Numbered from the stretch's first letter, positions 8,361 through 17,353 are shown. The stretch is 64,000 bases of DNA from an uncultured Sphingopyxis sp. (GCF_900078365.1 NZ_LT598653.1:1178001-1242000), one strand, 5' to 3'. Notes: generated from the sequence alone by a model not told the origin. Program-made: numbers and translations.

Positions 8361-8794
8361 AGGCCAAGCATCAACGGTTGATTCTGGCGCTGGTCGCGCT
8401 GGCCGGCGTGGCCGGCGCGGGCGTGCTCGCGGCGAGCGCACTGCGCGACGAAGCCGCCTATTTCCGCACCCCGGCCGAGGTCGCGGGCGGCCGGGCCGCG
8501 ACCGGCGAGGCGATGCGGCTCGGCGGCATGGTCGCCAAGGGCAGCATCGTGCGGCAGGCCGACGGGCTGACGATCCGTTTCGTCGCGACCGACGGCAAGG
8601 CGTCGGTGCCGGTCGAATATAAGGGCATCGTGCCCGATCTGTTCGGCGAGGAGAGCGGCATGGTCGCCGACGGCCGGATGCGCGCCGACGGTGTGTTCGT
8701 GGCCGACCGCATCCTCGCGAAGCACGACGAGCGTTATATGCCGCCGCAGATGGGCGATATGCCGAAGAATATGAAGGCGGCGGCGGGGGCATGA
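8357..8794 (+). CDS. ccmE: Cytochrome c maturation heme chaperone CcmE
   Basis: 145 aa periplasmic protein anchored by an N-terminal helix (RLILALVALAGVAGAGVLAA). The OB-fold beta barrel ends in LAKHDERYMPP, where the His covalently holds heme and the following Tyr is an axial ligand. It receives heme from CcmC and delivers it to CcmF/H. The GTG start overlaps the ccmD stop by four bases (GTGA). The gene is followed by a palindromic repeat that separates it from ccmF. Confidence 0.93.
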   Translation: MKAKHQRLILALVALAGVAGAGVLAASALRDEAAYFRTPAEVAGGRAATGEAMRLGGMVAKGSIVRQADGLTIRFVATDGKASVPVEYKGIVPDLFGEESGMVADGRMRADGVFVADRILAKHDERYMPPQMGDMPKNMKAAAGA

Positions 8795-8809
8795 GGGGTT
8801 TTTCAGTTT

Positions 8810-8893
8810 CGTCATTGCGAGCGGAGCGAAGCAATCCAGGGCGGTTTACGCGACTCTGGATTGCCGCGTCGCCTTCGGCTCCTCGCAATGACG
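8810..8893. repeat. Palindromic repeat, CGTCATTGCGAGCG family
   Basis: The left arm CGTCATTGCGAGCGGAGCGA and its near-complement at the right end (CTCCTCGCAATGACG) form a long imperfect hairpin between ccmE and ccmF. It is inside the operon, so it may act in mRNA processing or partial termination. That effect is inferred. Confidence 0.75.
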
Positions 8894-8921
8894 GTGTTTC
8901 ATATATCGATGGTGTGATCGC

Positions 8922-10889
8922 ATGATCGCTGAACTCGGTCTCGCCTTGCTCTGGATCGCGGCGGCGCTTGCGTGCCTGTCGCTGGTCGCGGGAACGCTGT
9001 TCCTTCGCGGCGGGCCGAAGGATCTCGCGGCGCTGGTGCGTCCCGCGAGTGTCGCGCAGGGCGTGCTCACCGCTGCCGCGTTCGGCCTGCTGATCGCGCT
9101 CTTCGTGCGGTCGGACATGTCGGTCGAACTCGTCGCGCGCAACAGCAACAGCCTGAAGCCGATGATCTTCAAGATCGCGGGGACGTGGGGCAACCATGAG
9201 GGGTCGATGCTGCTGTGGCTGATGATCCTGTCGCTGTCGGGCGGGCTGATCGCGATTTTCGAGCGGCGGCTGCGCGAGGATACGCTGGTCGCGACCCTCG
9301 CGGCGCAGGCGGCGCTCAGCCTCGGGTTCTTCGCTTTCCTGCTTTTCTCCTCCAACCCGTTCAAGCGGCTGCCGGTGGCGCCGCCCGACGGGCAGGGGCT
9401 CAACCCGCTCTTGCAGGACATCGGCTTGGCCTTCCACCCGCCGACGCTTTACGTCGGCTATGTCGGGTTGTCGGTCGCGTTCAGCTTTGCCGTCGGCGCG
9501 CTGATCACGCGCGAGATCGGCCCGGCGTTCGCGCGCGCGATGCGGCCGTGGGTGCTCGGGAGCTGGATTTTTCTGACCCTCGGTATCACCGCGGGCAGCT
9601 ATTGGGCCTATTATGAGCTCGGCTGGGGCGGCTGGTGGTTCTGGGATCCGGTCGAGAATGTCTCGCTGGTGCCGTGGCTCGCGGGCGCGGCCTTGCTCCA
9701 TTCGGTCGCGGTGACCGCGACGCGCAATGCGCTGCGCGCATGGACGGTGATGCTCGCGGTGATCGGTTTCTCGATGTCGATGGTCGGGACCTTCATCGTG
9801 CGGTCGGGGCTCTTGACGAGCGTCCATAGTTTCGCGGTCGATCCCGAGCGCGGCACCTTCCTGCTCGTGCTGATGGCGATCTATATCGGCGGCGCGCTGA
9901 CCCTGTTCGCGCTGCGCGCCGGGGCGGTCGCCGAGGGCAAGAAATTCGCGCTCTTGAGCCGCGAAGGCTCGCTGGTGATCAACAATCTGCTGCTCACGAC
10001 GATCCTCGCGCTCGTGCTCCTCGGCACGCTCTACCCGATCGTCGCCGAGGCGATGGGCGAGAAGATTTCGGTCGGGCCGCCCTATTACAACAAGGTCGCG
10101 GGGCCGCTGGCGCTGATCCTCTGCCTTGTCATGGTCGCAGGGCCGCTGTTGAGCTGGCGCAAGGATGACGGGAAAAGGCTATGGTCGCGGCTGCCGCTCG
10201 CGATCTTTGCGGGCGCGGCGGTGCTGTTCGGGCTGATCCTGTTCGGCGGCAAGGTCGGCATCCTGCCCCTGCTCGGCATGACGGTCGCGGGAATCGTCGC
10301 GGTCGCGAGCCTTGCGCCCTTGTGGGGGCGCAATCTCCGCCGCACGCCGCTGCCGACGTGGGGCATGGTCGTCGCGCATTTCGGCGTCGCGGTGTGCCTC
10401 GCCGGCATGGGCGCCGAAAGCGCCTTCATCAAGGAACGGCTAGTCGCGGCGGCTCCCGGAGACAATATCAAGATCGGCGATTTTTCGGTGAAGTTCGCCG
10501 GGGTGAAGCCGGTCGCGGGGCCGAATTATACCGCGATCGAGGGGACGCTGGTCGCGACGACCTCGTCGGGCGGCAGCTTCACGATGATGCCCGAGGCGCG
10601 CACCTTTCCGGGGCTGATGGGCACCGCGCCGACCGAGACCAACGAGGCGGCGTTGCTGACGCGGCCGGGCGGTCAGCTTTATGCCGTGCTCGGCCAGCCG
10701 GTAACGAGCGACGACGGCCGCGCCGACCGCTACCAGATCCGCCTTTGGTGGAAGCCGCTGGTATGGTGGATCTGGCTCGGCGGCGCGCTGATCGCGATCG
10801 GTGCCGCGCTGTCGCTGCTCGGGCGCGCGCAATTGCTGGCGATCTGGCGCGCGCGCCGGGCCCGCAAGGCAGAGGAACGTTTCGCATGA
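8922..10889 (+). CDS. ccmF: Heme lyase subunit CcmF
   Basis: 655 aa polytopic membrane protein. The WWD heme-handling motif (GWGGWWFWDPVENVSLVPWL, near residues 230-250) and the conserved histidines typical of CcmF are visible. It ligates heme from CcmE to apocytochrome c CxxCH thiols together with CcmH. Full family length. ATG 8922 follows the repeat, with no strong Shine-Dalgarno. Its stop overlaps the ccmG ATG (ATGA), so the two are probably coupled. Confidence 0.95.
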   Translation: MIAELGLALLWIAAALACLSLVAGTLFLRGGPKDLAALVRPASVAQGVLTAAAFGLLIALFVRSDMSVELVARNSNSLKPMIFKIAGTWGNHEGSMLLWLMILSLSGGLIAIFERRLREDTLVATLAAQAALSLGFFAFLLFSSNPFKRLPVAPPDGQGLNPLLQDIGLAFHPPTLYVGYVGLSVAFSFAVGALITREIGPAFARAMRPWVLGSWIFLTLGITAGSYWAYYELGWGGWWFWDPVENVSLVPWLAGAALLHSVAVTATRNALRAWTVMLAVIGFSMSMVGTFIVRSGLLTSVHSFAVDPERGTFLLVLMAIYIGGALTLFALRAGAVAEGKKFALLSREGSLVINNLLLTTILALVLLGTLYPIVAEAMGEKISVGPPYYNKVAGPLALILCLVMVAGPLLSWRKDDGKRLWSRLPLAIFAGAAVLFGLILFGGKVGILPLLGMTVAGIVAVASLAPLWGRNLRRTPLPTWGMVVAHFGVAVCLAGMGAESAFIKERLVAAAPGDNIKIGDFSVKFAGVKPVAGPNYTAIEGTLVATTSSGGSFTMMPEARTFPGLMGTAPTETNEAALLTRPGGQLYAVLGQPVTSDDGRADRYQIRLWWKPLVWWIWLGGALIAIGAALSLLGRAQLLAIWRARRARKAEERFA

Positions 10890-11416
10890 AGAATCGCTGG
10901 GTCCTGTTCGTGCCGCTGGCGATCATGGGGCTGCTGTTCGGGGCCTTCATCTATCGGCTGGTGACGCCCGCCGAGACGCTGATCCAGTCGCAATGGATCG
11001 ACAAGCCGATGCCCTTGTTCGACCTGCCGCCCGCGACGGCGGGCGTCGAGGGGCTCAAGAGCAGCCAGCTCGCCGACGGCAAGCCGCGCCTTGTCAACGT
11101 CTTTGCGAGCTGGTGCATCCCGTGCCGCGCCGAGGCGCCGCAGCTTGAGGCGCTGAAAGCCGCGGGGGTGCCGATCGACGGCATCGCGATCCGCGACCGG
11201 CCCGAGGATGTCGCGATGTTCCTGAACGAATATGGCAATCCGTTCGACCGCATCGGCGCCGACATGCAGAGCAGCGTCCAGATCGCGCTCGGGTCGTCGG
11301 GCGTGCCCGAAACCTTCCTGATCGACGGCAAGGGGATCATCCGCGAGCAGATTCAGGGCGTGATCCTCGCCGATCAGGTGCCGGAGATCGTCGCCAAGCT
11401 TGAGGCGATGAAGTGA
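10886..11416 (+). CDS. ccmG: Thiol:disulfide interchange protein CcmG/DsbE
   Basis: 176 aa membrane-anchored thioredoxin-like protein. N-terminal helix (WVLFVPLAIMGLLFGAFIY), then VNVFASWCIPCRAEAPQL with the CxxC pair, and the cis-Pro region SGVPETFLIDGKG. It keeps apocytochrome c and CcmH thiols reduced in the periplasm. Start overlaps ccmF by ATGA and the stop overlaps the ccmH GTG by GTGA. Confidence 0.94.
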   Translation: MKNRWVLFVPLAIMGLLFGAFIYRLVTPAETLIQSQWIDKPMPLFDLPPATAGVEGLKSSQLADGKPRLVNVFASWCIPCRAEAPQLEALKAAGVPIDGIAIRDRPEDVAMFLNEYGNPFDRIGADMQSSVQIALGSSGVPETFLIDGKGIIREQIQGVILADQVPEIVAKLEAMK

Positions 11417-11970
11417 GTGTCTCGTTTCAAAGTCGCCGTGCCCCTGCGAAGGCAGGGGGCCATCACCGGACGGCCGGTTACCGAACGGATCGTAGTGCGG
11501 CGGCGAGACGGCGGGTGATGGGCCCCTGCCTGCGCAGGGGCGCGTGGGCTTTTTTGCTCTCGGCCTTGTTTCTCGGTCTCGCGCTGCCGTCGGCGGCGCA
11601 GGATCGCTTGCCGCCCGCGCCCTATGCCTATCAACAATTGAACGACCCGGCGAAAGAAGCGCGCGCCAAGGCCTTGATGGAGGAATTGCGCTGCCTCGTC
11701 TGTCAGGGGCAGTCGATTGCCGACAGCGACGCGCCGCTCGCGGGCGACATGCGGCACGAGGTGCGCAGCAAGATCGCGGCGGGTGAGAGTCCGGATGCGA
11801 TCAAGGCCTGGCTCGTCGCGCGCTATGGCAATTGGGTGAGCTATGACCCGCCGTTCGATGGCGCGACGGCGTTGCTGTGGCTGGGGCCGCTGCTGTTCCT
11901 CGCGGTCGGGGGATGGCTGGCGTTCGGCCGGTTCCGGCGCGGCAGGGATGATGCGGAGGATGGCGCATGA
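11413..11970 (+). CDS. ccmH: Cytochrome c maturation protein CcmH (CcmL-type), with a repeat in its 5' end
   Basis: Up to 185 aa. The mature part contains LRCLVCQGQSIADSDAPLA with the LRCxxCQ motif that reduces apocytochrome c, and a C-terminal membrane helix (ALLWLGPLLFLAVGGWLAF). Two starts compete. GTG 11413 overlaps ccmG as GTGA, but the first 35 codons then translate a palindromic repeat (11441-11541). ATG 11518, in frame, gives a normal signal peptide (WAFLLSALFLGLALPSAAQ). The repeat has stayed in frame and without stops, so translation from 11413 cannot be excluded. Stop overlaps ccmI by ATGA. Confidence 0.88.
   Translation: MSVSFQSRRAPAKAGGHHRTAGYRTDRSAAARRRVMGPCLRRGAWAFLLSALFLGLALPSAAQDRLPPAPYAYQQLNDPAKEARAKALMEELRCLVCQGQSIADSDAPLAGDMRHEVRSKIAAGESPDAIKAWLVARYGNWVSYDPPFDGATALLWLGPLLFLAVGGWLAFGRFRRGRDDAEDGA
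11441..11541. repeat. Palindromic repeat (CCCCTGCGAAGGCAGGGG family) inside ccmH
   Basis: The arms CCCCTGCGAAGGCAGGGG and GCCCCTGCCTGCGCAGGGGC face each other, with GGCCATCACC/GGTGATGGGCC inside. The same family is found at 16111-16201. Here it lies between the coupled GTG start and the signal-peptide region of ccmH. Confidence 0.7.
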
Positions 11971-12650
11971 TCTGGCTCTGGGTCCTGCTTGCCGCGGCGC
12001 TGACGATCGGCGGCATTTTCTGGCTCGGCAGGCTTCCCGCCGCGGCGCGGCCGCTCGCGGGGGCGGCGGTGATGCTGGGCCTCGCGGGCTATGCGCTGCA
12101 GGGGAGTCCGTCGTTGGCGGGCAAGCCCGTGTTGACGGCTCAGGAGCCCGAAGGCTTCGGCGAGGCGCTGACCGACCAGCGACAGGGGATGGCCGAACGC
12201 TTTGGACCCGCAGCGCAGTGGCTCGGCATGTCGGACGGCTTTGCGCGCACGGGCAAGACCGAACTGGCCGCGAAGACGCTCGAAAAGGGGCTGGAGAAAT
12301 ATCCCGACAATGTCGACCTGTGGGTCGGGCTCGGCAACGCGCTCGCGGCGCATGGCGGCGGCATGATGTCGCCCGCGGCGGCGCTCGCCTTCGACGAGGC
12401 GGCGAAGCGCGATCCGTCGCATCCGGCGCCGCCCTTCTTCGCGGGGCTCGCGCTCGCGCAGGGCGGCGACCTGAAGGGCGCCGAGGCGGTGTGGAGCGAA
12501 CTGCTCGCGCGCAGCCCGGCCGACGCGCCGTGGCGGGGCGACCTCGAAATGCGGCTGGCGCAGCTCAAGCAGGCGCTGGGGCCGCAGCTTCCTCCCGAAA
12601 CCTCGGGCGGAACTCCGGCCGACGCACCGGCCGCGAGCGTCCCGAATTGA
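11967..12650 (+). CDS. ccmI: Cytochrome c maturation TPR protein (CcmI/CycH-like)
   Basis: 227 aa. N-terminal membrane helices (WLWVLLAAALTIGGIFWL and AGAAVMLGLAGYALQG) precede a TPR domain (about 60-200) with the repeats typical of the CcmI/NrfG apocytochrome chaperones (GLEKYPDNVDLWVGLGNALAAHGGG). It likely presents apocytochrome c to CcmF/H. Last gene of the ccm run, starting at an ATGA overlap with ccmH. The CycH-style long C-terminal domain is absent, so it is shorter than the Rhodobacter form. Confidence 0.82.
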   Translation: MIWLWVLLAAALTIGGIFWLGRLPAAARPLAGAAVMLGLAGYALQGSPSLAGKPVLTAQEPEGFGEALTDQRQGMAERFGPAAQWLGMSDGFARTGKTELAAKTLEKGLEKYPDNVDLWVGLGNALAAHGGGMMSPAAALAFDEAAKRDPSHPAPPFFAGLALAQGGDLKGAEAVWSELLARSPADAPWRGDLEMRLAQLKQALGPQLPPETSGGTPADAPAASVPN

Positions 12651-12689
12651 AACCTGTTCCAAAGGCGCGGGCTCGTCTAAAGGCGCGCG

Positions 12690-14663
12690 ATGACTGCTGA
12701 GTCGCAACAGGCGGACGGCGGCGCGCAAGGCGTCGCACCGGCCGCCGCCGATACCGGCCATCACGGCCATGGGCATCATGGCGATGGCAAGCTGAAGCTG
12801 GCCGTCGGCGCGATCGGCGTCGTGTTCGGCGACATCGGCACGAGTCCGCTCTATGCGTTTCGCGAGACCTTTGCCGGGCATCATTCGATCGACGCCGACC
12901 GGCTGCATATCTATGGCGTGCTGAGCCTCGTCTTCTGGTCGATGATGCTCGTCGTCACCTTCAAATATGTGCTGACGATCATGAAGGCCGACAACAAGGG
13001 CGAGGGGGGAAGCCTCGCGCTGCTCGCGCTGATCAGCCGCTCGTCGGGCGAGAAACGCTGGACCTGGCCGATCATCCTGCTCGGCGTGTTCGCGACGGCG
13101 CTCTTCTATGGCGACAGCATGATCACCCCGGCGATGTCGGTGCTCTCGGCGACCGAAGGGCTGAGCTACGTCAACGAGGGGTTCGAGCCTTATATCGTGC
13201 CGATCGCGCTCGCGATCCTGATCGGGCTGTTCGCGCTTCAGTCGCGCGGGACGGCGAAAGTGGGAATGCTGTTCGGTCCCATCATGCTCGCCTATTTCAC
13301 GATGCTCGCGATCCTTGGCCTCATCCATATCGTCGATCATCCGGGGATCATCGTCGAAACGCTCAATCCGCTGAACGCGCTGCGCTTCTTCTACGTCGAC
13401 GGTTTCACCGCCTTCATCGCGCTGGGCGCGGTCGTGCTGGCGGTGACGGGCGCCGAGGCACTTTATGCCGATATGGGGCATTTCGGACGCGGGCCGATCG
13501 GATTGAGCTGGCTGACCTTCGTGCTGCCGGCGCTGATGCTCAATTATATGGGGCAGGGCGCGATGGTGCTCGAAGCCGAAATGGGCGCGCGGCTCGGCAT
13601 TATCCAGGATCCCTTCTTCCTGATGATGCCCGATGCGTGGCGGGTGCCGATCGTCATCCTGGCGCTGTTCGCGACGATCATCGCGAGCCAGGCGGTGATC
13701 TCGGGCGCCTTCTCGCTGACCCAGCAGGCGATCCAGCTCGGCTTCATGCCGCGGCTGCGCGTCGAGCATACCAGCGCGTCGGCCGCGGGACAGATCTATA
13801 TTCCGATGGTCAACTGGGGGCTGATGGTGATGGTCATCCTGCTCGTCCTCGGCTTCGGATCGTCGAGCAACCTCGCCGCCGCCTATGGCATCGCGGTGAC
13901 GGGCGCGATGTTCATCGACACCTGCCTGATGAGCGTCGTGCTCTTCACCTTGTGGAAGTGGCCGGCGTGGAAGGCGCTGCCGATCCTTGCGGTCTTCTTC
14001 ATCGTCGACATCGCCTATTTCGGCGCGAATCTGATCAAGGTGCCCGATGGCGGCTGGGTGCCGCTGGCGATCGGGCTGACGATCTTCACGATGCTCACGA
14101 CCTGGTCGCGCGGGCGCAAGCTGATGCAGCAGCAGATGGCCGAGGGGGCGATGCCGATCCCGGTGTTCGTCAAATCGGCGGCGAATAGCGCGACGCGCGT
14201 GCCGGGGACCGCGGTGTTCATGACGTCGAGCAGCGACGGGGTGCCGCACGCGCTGCTCCACAATCTGAAGCACAACAAGGTGCTGCACGAGCATGTGCAC
14301 GAGCGCATCATCCTCTTGACGATCAAGATCGCCGACGTCCCCTATGTGCGCGCGGAAAATCACTGCGCGCTCGACGATCTGGGGCAGGGATTCCACCGGC
14401 TGATCCTGAATTACGGTTTCATGCAGCCGATCGACGTCCCCGCCGCGCTGGGGCGCGTCACAAGTTGCGGCGGTGAGTTCAAGATGCTCGAGACGAGCTT
14501 TTTCCTGTCGCGCCAGACGCTGATCGCGGCGAGCAAGCCGGGCATGCCGATCTGGCGCGAAAAGCTGTTCGCATGGATGCTGCGCAATTCGGAAAGCGCG
14601 ATGGAATATTTCCGCCTGCCGACGAACCGCGTCGTCGAACTGGGCAGCCAGGTCGCGATCTGA
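12690..14663 (+). CDS. kup: Kup-type potassium uptake transporter
   Basis: 657 aa inner-membrane K+/H+ symporter. Diagnostic segments: VVFGDIGTSPLYAFRETF at the first helix, about twelve membrane helices to residue 430, then a cytosolic C-terminal domain. The N-terminus carries a His-rich stretch (GHHGHGHHGDGK), which is unusual and could bind metal. Starts 39 bases after ccmI on the same strand, so it could be partly cotranscribed, though the function is unrelated. Full family length. Confidence 0.94.
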   Translation: MTAESQQADGGAQGVAPAAADTGHHGHGHHGDGKLKLAVGAIGVVFGDIGTSPLYAFRETFAGHHSIDADRLHIYGVLSLVFWSMMLVVTFKYVLTIMKADNKGEGGSLALLALISRSSGEKRWTWPIILLGVFATALFYGDSMITPAMSVLSATEGLSYVNEGFEPYIVPIALAILIGLFALQSRGTAKVGMLFGPIMLAYFTMLAILGLIHIVDHPGIIVETLNPLNALRFFYVDGFTAFIALGAVVLAVTGAEALYADMGHFGRGPIGLSWLTFVLPALMLNYMGQGAMVLEAEMGARLGIIQDPFFLMMPDAWRVPIVILALFATIIASQAVISGAFSLTQQAIQLGFMPRLRVEHTSASAAGQIYIPMVNWGLMVMVILLVLGFGSSSNLAAAYGIAVTGAMFIDTCLMSVVLFTLWKWPAWKALPILAVFFIVDIAYFGANLIKVPDGGWVPLAIGLTIFTMLTTWSRGRKLMQQQMAEGAMPIPVFVKSAANSATRVPGTAVFMTSSSDGVPHALLHNLKHNKVLHEHVHERIILLTIKIADVPYVRAENHCALDDLGQGFHRLILNYGFMQPIDVPAALGRVTSCGGEFKMLETSFFLSRQTLIAASKPGMPIWREKLFAWMLRNSESAMEYFRLPTNRVVELGSQVAI

Positions 14664-14777
14664 CGCCGACGGGGCATGGGCGCGCCCGATTAACTTTCCG
14701 ACATGCGCCAATAAGCGTTTGAACATTGCGGTCCGTCTTGCGATGCAAGCGGCGAACCCACGAAGGGCGCGCGACAG

Positions 14778-15602
14778 ATGGATGCCGATGACCGCGATGC
14801 GTTGATCCTGCCGGTTCCGCCGGAACCCTTTGCGCTGATTCTCGGGCCTGCGATGCGCGGTGCGTCGGGCAATGCGCTCGAAACATCGCTTCGGCATATG
14901 GGATTGCGGCCCGAGCGGGCCGGCGCGGCCTCCGACGCGCGGATCGCCGTGCCCTGTTTTCGCATGACGTTCGGGGCGGTCTCCGTGCTCGCCGGCCCCG
15001 CCGCGGGCACGGCGCTCGATCTGGTCGATCCCGAACACCCGTTGACGAGCCTGCTCGCCGCCAGCCTGCCGCAGGGCTGGCGCGAGAGCGGCGATTGCTG
15101 GATTTTCATTCCCGAAAACGACCGCGCGGCGGCGCCATCGCGCGAACAGACGACGCGGATGCGCGAATTTTTCAAGATGATGGTGGTGCTGATCGACCTG
15201 TTCGACGCCAGCCATATCTTCTGGTCGCCCGCGCGGCTCTGGTCCGACGCGCCGCAGTTCCGCGCCTCGATCGCCGAAATGCTGGCGAGCGGAATGCCGC
15301 CGGTGCTGCATCTGGTCGCGTTCCGGCGCCGCGAGGCCGGCGAAGGCGCGACCATGGTGACGCGCGGGCTGGCGCTCTTTGCCGGGCAGGAACTGGAAGC
15401 GCGTATTCCGGCGGGCTGGACGGTCGCCGAAATGGTCCGGCGCCTGTCGCGGCTGGCGCTCGACATGATGCTCAACGGTCCCGTTCTGCGCGCGCGCACC
15501 ACGCGCGGCCTTGCGGCCGGCGAGTGGATCGGGCTCACGCCCGGACCTGTGACCGGAAACCGGCAATCGATGGTCGCCGTCGAATTCGGCCGCGGCGATT
15601 GA
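14778..15602 (+). CDS. Uncharacterised protein, first gene of an AHH-nuclease cassette
   Basis: 274 aa soluble protein without signal peptide or membrane segments. Not recognised with confidence. The conserved-looking blocks are FPHSGIF-like SHIFWSPARLW (about 150), GMPPVLHLVAFRR (about 175) and RGLALFAGQELEARIP (about 195). The general layout recalls DUF4261-type proteins, but this is only an impression. Its TGA overlaps the ATG of the nuclease gene by one base, so both are made from one message and probably work together. Possible roles are immunity protein, chaperone or regulator of the nuclease. It starts 114 bases after kup. Confidence 0.6.
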   Translation: MDADDRDALILPVPPEPFALILGPAMRGASGNALETSLRHMGLRPERAGAASDARIAVPCFRMTFGAVSVLAGPAAGTALDLVDPEHPLTSLLAASLPQGWRESGDCWIFIPENDRAAAPSREQTTRMREFFKMMVVLIDLFDASHIFWSPARLWSDAPQFRASIAEMLASGMPPVLHLVAFRRREAGEGATMVTRGLALFAGQELEARIPAGWTVAEMVRRLSRLALDMMLNGPVLRARTTRGLAAGEWIGLTPGPVTGNRQSMVAVEFGRGD

Positions 15603-16078
15603 TGCGGCGTGGCGGTTGGCATGGGGCGCCGCCGCCGCGAGCCGGGTTCCAGCGCCACCATCTGATCCCGATCGCCCTGCTGCGACGCGCGCAGATGGCG
15701 GCGATGTTCGATCATCTCCGCGACGAAGGCTTCGCGCTCCAGCATTTCGCGCGCAACGGATTGATGTTGCCGGCATCCGAACCGGCGGCGCTGTCGCTGG
15801 GGCACGCGCTGCACCGCGGGCCGCATCGGGGTTATAGCGACGTCGTCGCCGCGCGGGTCGAAGCGATCAGGGCGCATTTCGCGGAGCAGGCCCCGGCCGA
15901 CCTCCGCGCTGCGCGGCGGGTCGCGGTGATGCGCCTGCGGCTGCTTCAGGACACGACGCGGCGCGCGCTGACCGATCGGCACGGCGGAGGATTCTGGCTC
16001 AACCGGCGCGACCCGATGCGGCTGTTCGTCGATCGCCCCTATCTGGACGCGGCGATCGACCGGTTGTTCGGAGGGTAG
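15602..16078 (+). CDS. AHH-type HNH/Endonuclease VII-superfamily nuclease-like protein
   Basis: 158 aa. The N-terminal GFQRHHLIPIALLRR (residues 15-29) matches the AHH family signature of the HNH/ENDO VII nuclease superfamily, where the paired His coordinates metal and activates water. The rest is helical and Arg-rich. AHH domains are best known as toxin tips of large polymorphic toxins. Here the domain stands alone, with no secretion or PAAR/RHS part. ATG at 15602 overlaps the stop of the upstream gene. Nuclease activity and toxicity are inferred. A palindromic repeat follows. Confidence 0.6.
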   Translation: MRRGGWHGAPPPRAGFQRHHLIPIALLRRAQMAAMFDHLRDEGFALQHFARNGLMLPASEPAALSLGHALHRGPHRGYSDVVAARVEAIRAHFAEQAPADLRAARRVAVMRLRLLQDTTRRALTDRHGGGFWLNRRDPMRLFVDRPYLDAAIDRLFGG

Positions 16079-16110
16079 GGGGCTGAGGTCGGCTTTCGGT
16101 CGAAACTAGC

Positions 16111-16201
16111 CGTCGCCCCCGCGAAGGCAGGGGCCGCTGTCGGTTTACGTGGGCACCGCTGATTAAGGCCGCTGACGGCCCCCGCCTTCGCGGGGGCGAC
16201 G
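16111..16201. repeat. Palindromic repeat (CGTCGCCCCCGCGAAGGC family)
   Basis: The arms CGTCGCCCCCGCGAAGGC and GCCTTCGCGGGGGCGACG are exact reverse complements, with CCGCTG/GCGGCC-like pairing inside. It lies between the convergent nuclease and nitronate monooxygenase genes. It is followed by GATCCTCCCC..GGGGAGG remnants at 16229-16255. Bidirectional termination is plausible. Confidence 0.8.
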
Positions 16202-16315
16202 GTTATAGGCAACGTCCGCTCTCCATCCCGGAGGAGACGATCCTCCCCGGCACGGGGAGGGGCGGAGCGTCCGCTCTTTGCCCCTCGAGCTGGGAACGGT
16301 CCGACAGCGCCAGGC

Positions 16316-17287
16316 TTACAGCCGGACCTTCGCCTCCAACTCGCGCCGGGCCGCGAGATATTGCGCTTCGAGGTCGGCGACGAATTCGGCGACCGGGCGC
16401 ACCGCGGTGACGGGGCCGATGCCCTGACCCGAGCCCCAGATGTCCTTCCACGCTTTCGCCTTGGTGTTGCCGCCCGAGCCGAAGTTCATCGTCTTCAGGT
16501 CGCCTTCGGGCAGATTGTCGGGGTCCATGCCTGCCGAGACGATCGACTGGCGAAGGTAATTGCCGTGGACGCCGGTGAAGAGGTTCGAATAGACGATGTC
16601 GGCGGCGCGCCCTTCGACGATGCCGTTCTTGTAGCCGTCCTCGGCATTGGCCTCGGCGGTCGCGATGAAGGCGCTGCCGATATAGGCGAGGTCGGCGCCG
16701 CACGCCTGCGCGGCGAGGATCGAGCGGCCGTGGCCGATCGCGCCCGACAGTGCGACCGGGCCGTCGAACCATTCGCGGATTTCCTGAACGAGCGCGAAGG
16801 GCGATTGCCGCCCCGCGTGGCCGCCCGCGCCGGCGGCGACGGGGATCAGCCCGTCAGCGCCCTTTTCGACCGCCTTGCGCGCGAAACGGTCGTCGATGAC
16901 GTCGTGGAGCGTGATGCCGCCCCAGCCGTGGACGGCCTGATTGAGCTCCTCGCGCGCGCCGAGCGAGGTGATGGTGATCGGCACCTTCCACTTGGCGCAG
17001 GTCGCGATATCGGCTTCGAGCCGGTCGTTCGACTTGTGGACGATCTGGTTGACCGCATAGGGCGCCGAGAGGCGGTCTGGATTGTCGCGGTCCCACGCGG
17101 CGAGTTCTTCGGTGATCCGGTGCAGCCATTCGTCGAGCAGCGATTGCGGGCGCGCATTCAAGGCGGGGAAGCTGCCGACGATGCCTGCCTTGCACTGCGC
17201 GATGACGAGGTCGGGACCCGATACGATGAACAGCGGCGAACCGATGACGGGCAGGCGCAGGCGGTCGAAAATCGGGGGAAGGGCCAT
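16316..17287 (-). CDS. Nitronate monooxygenase (2-nitropropane dioxygenase family)
   Basis: 323 aa FMN enzyme that oxidises alkyl nitronates such as propionate 3-nitronate. Seen: PPIFDRLRLPVIGSPLFIVSGPDL at the N-terminus, the flavin-binding GADGLIPVAAGAGGHAG (about 140-156), and LAAQACGADLAYIGSAFIAT (about 205-224), all diagnostic of NMO/NPD barrels. Start ATG follows GGAGAG about 10 bases upstream. It lies 66 bases downstream of the VOC gene on the same strand, so the two may form one unit. Confidence 0.88.
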   Translation of the reverse strand: MALPPIFDRLRLPVIGSPLFIVSGPDLVIAQCKAGIVGSFPALNARPQSLLDEWLHRITEELAAWDRDNPDRLSAPYAVNQIVHKSNDRLEADIATCAKWKVPITITSLGAREELNQAVHGWGGITLHDVIDDRFARKAVEKGADGLIPVAAGAGGHAGRQSPFALVQEIREWFDGPVALSGAIGHGRSILAAQACGADLAYIGSAFIATAEANAEDGYKNGIVEGRAADIVYSNLFTGVHGNYLRQSIVSAGMDPDNLPEGDLKTMNFGSGGNTKAKAWKDIWGSGQGIGPVTAVRPVAEFVADLEAQYLAARRELEAKVRL

Positions 17288-17353
17288 GGAATCACACTCT
17301 CCGGTTGCGGTTTGAAACTGACCTTAACGTAAACGGAAAGCTGTGCAAGATAT

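Noticed and set aside
11841..15776. 1311-residue open frame on the minus strand
   Set aside because: Antisense shadow of ccmH, ccmI, kup and the AHH cassette. It is rich in Arg/His/Asp as expected for the complement of high-GC codons and has no domain. Other long antisense frames (for example 2839-5286, 33648-35525 plus strand, 44537-46000 plus strand and 60524-62560) were dropped for the same reason.
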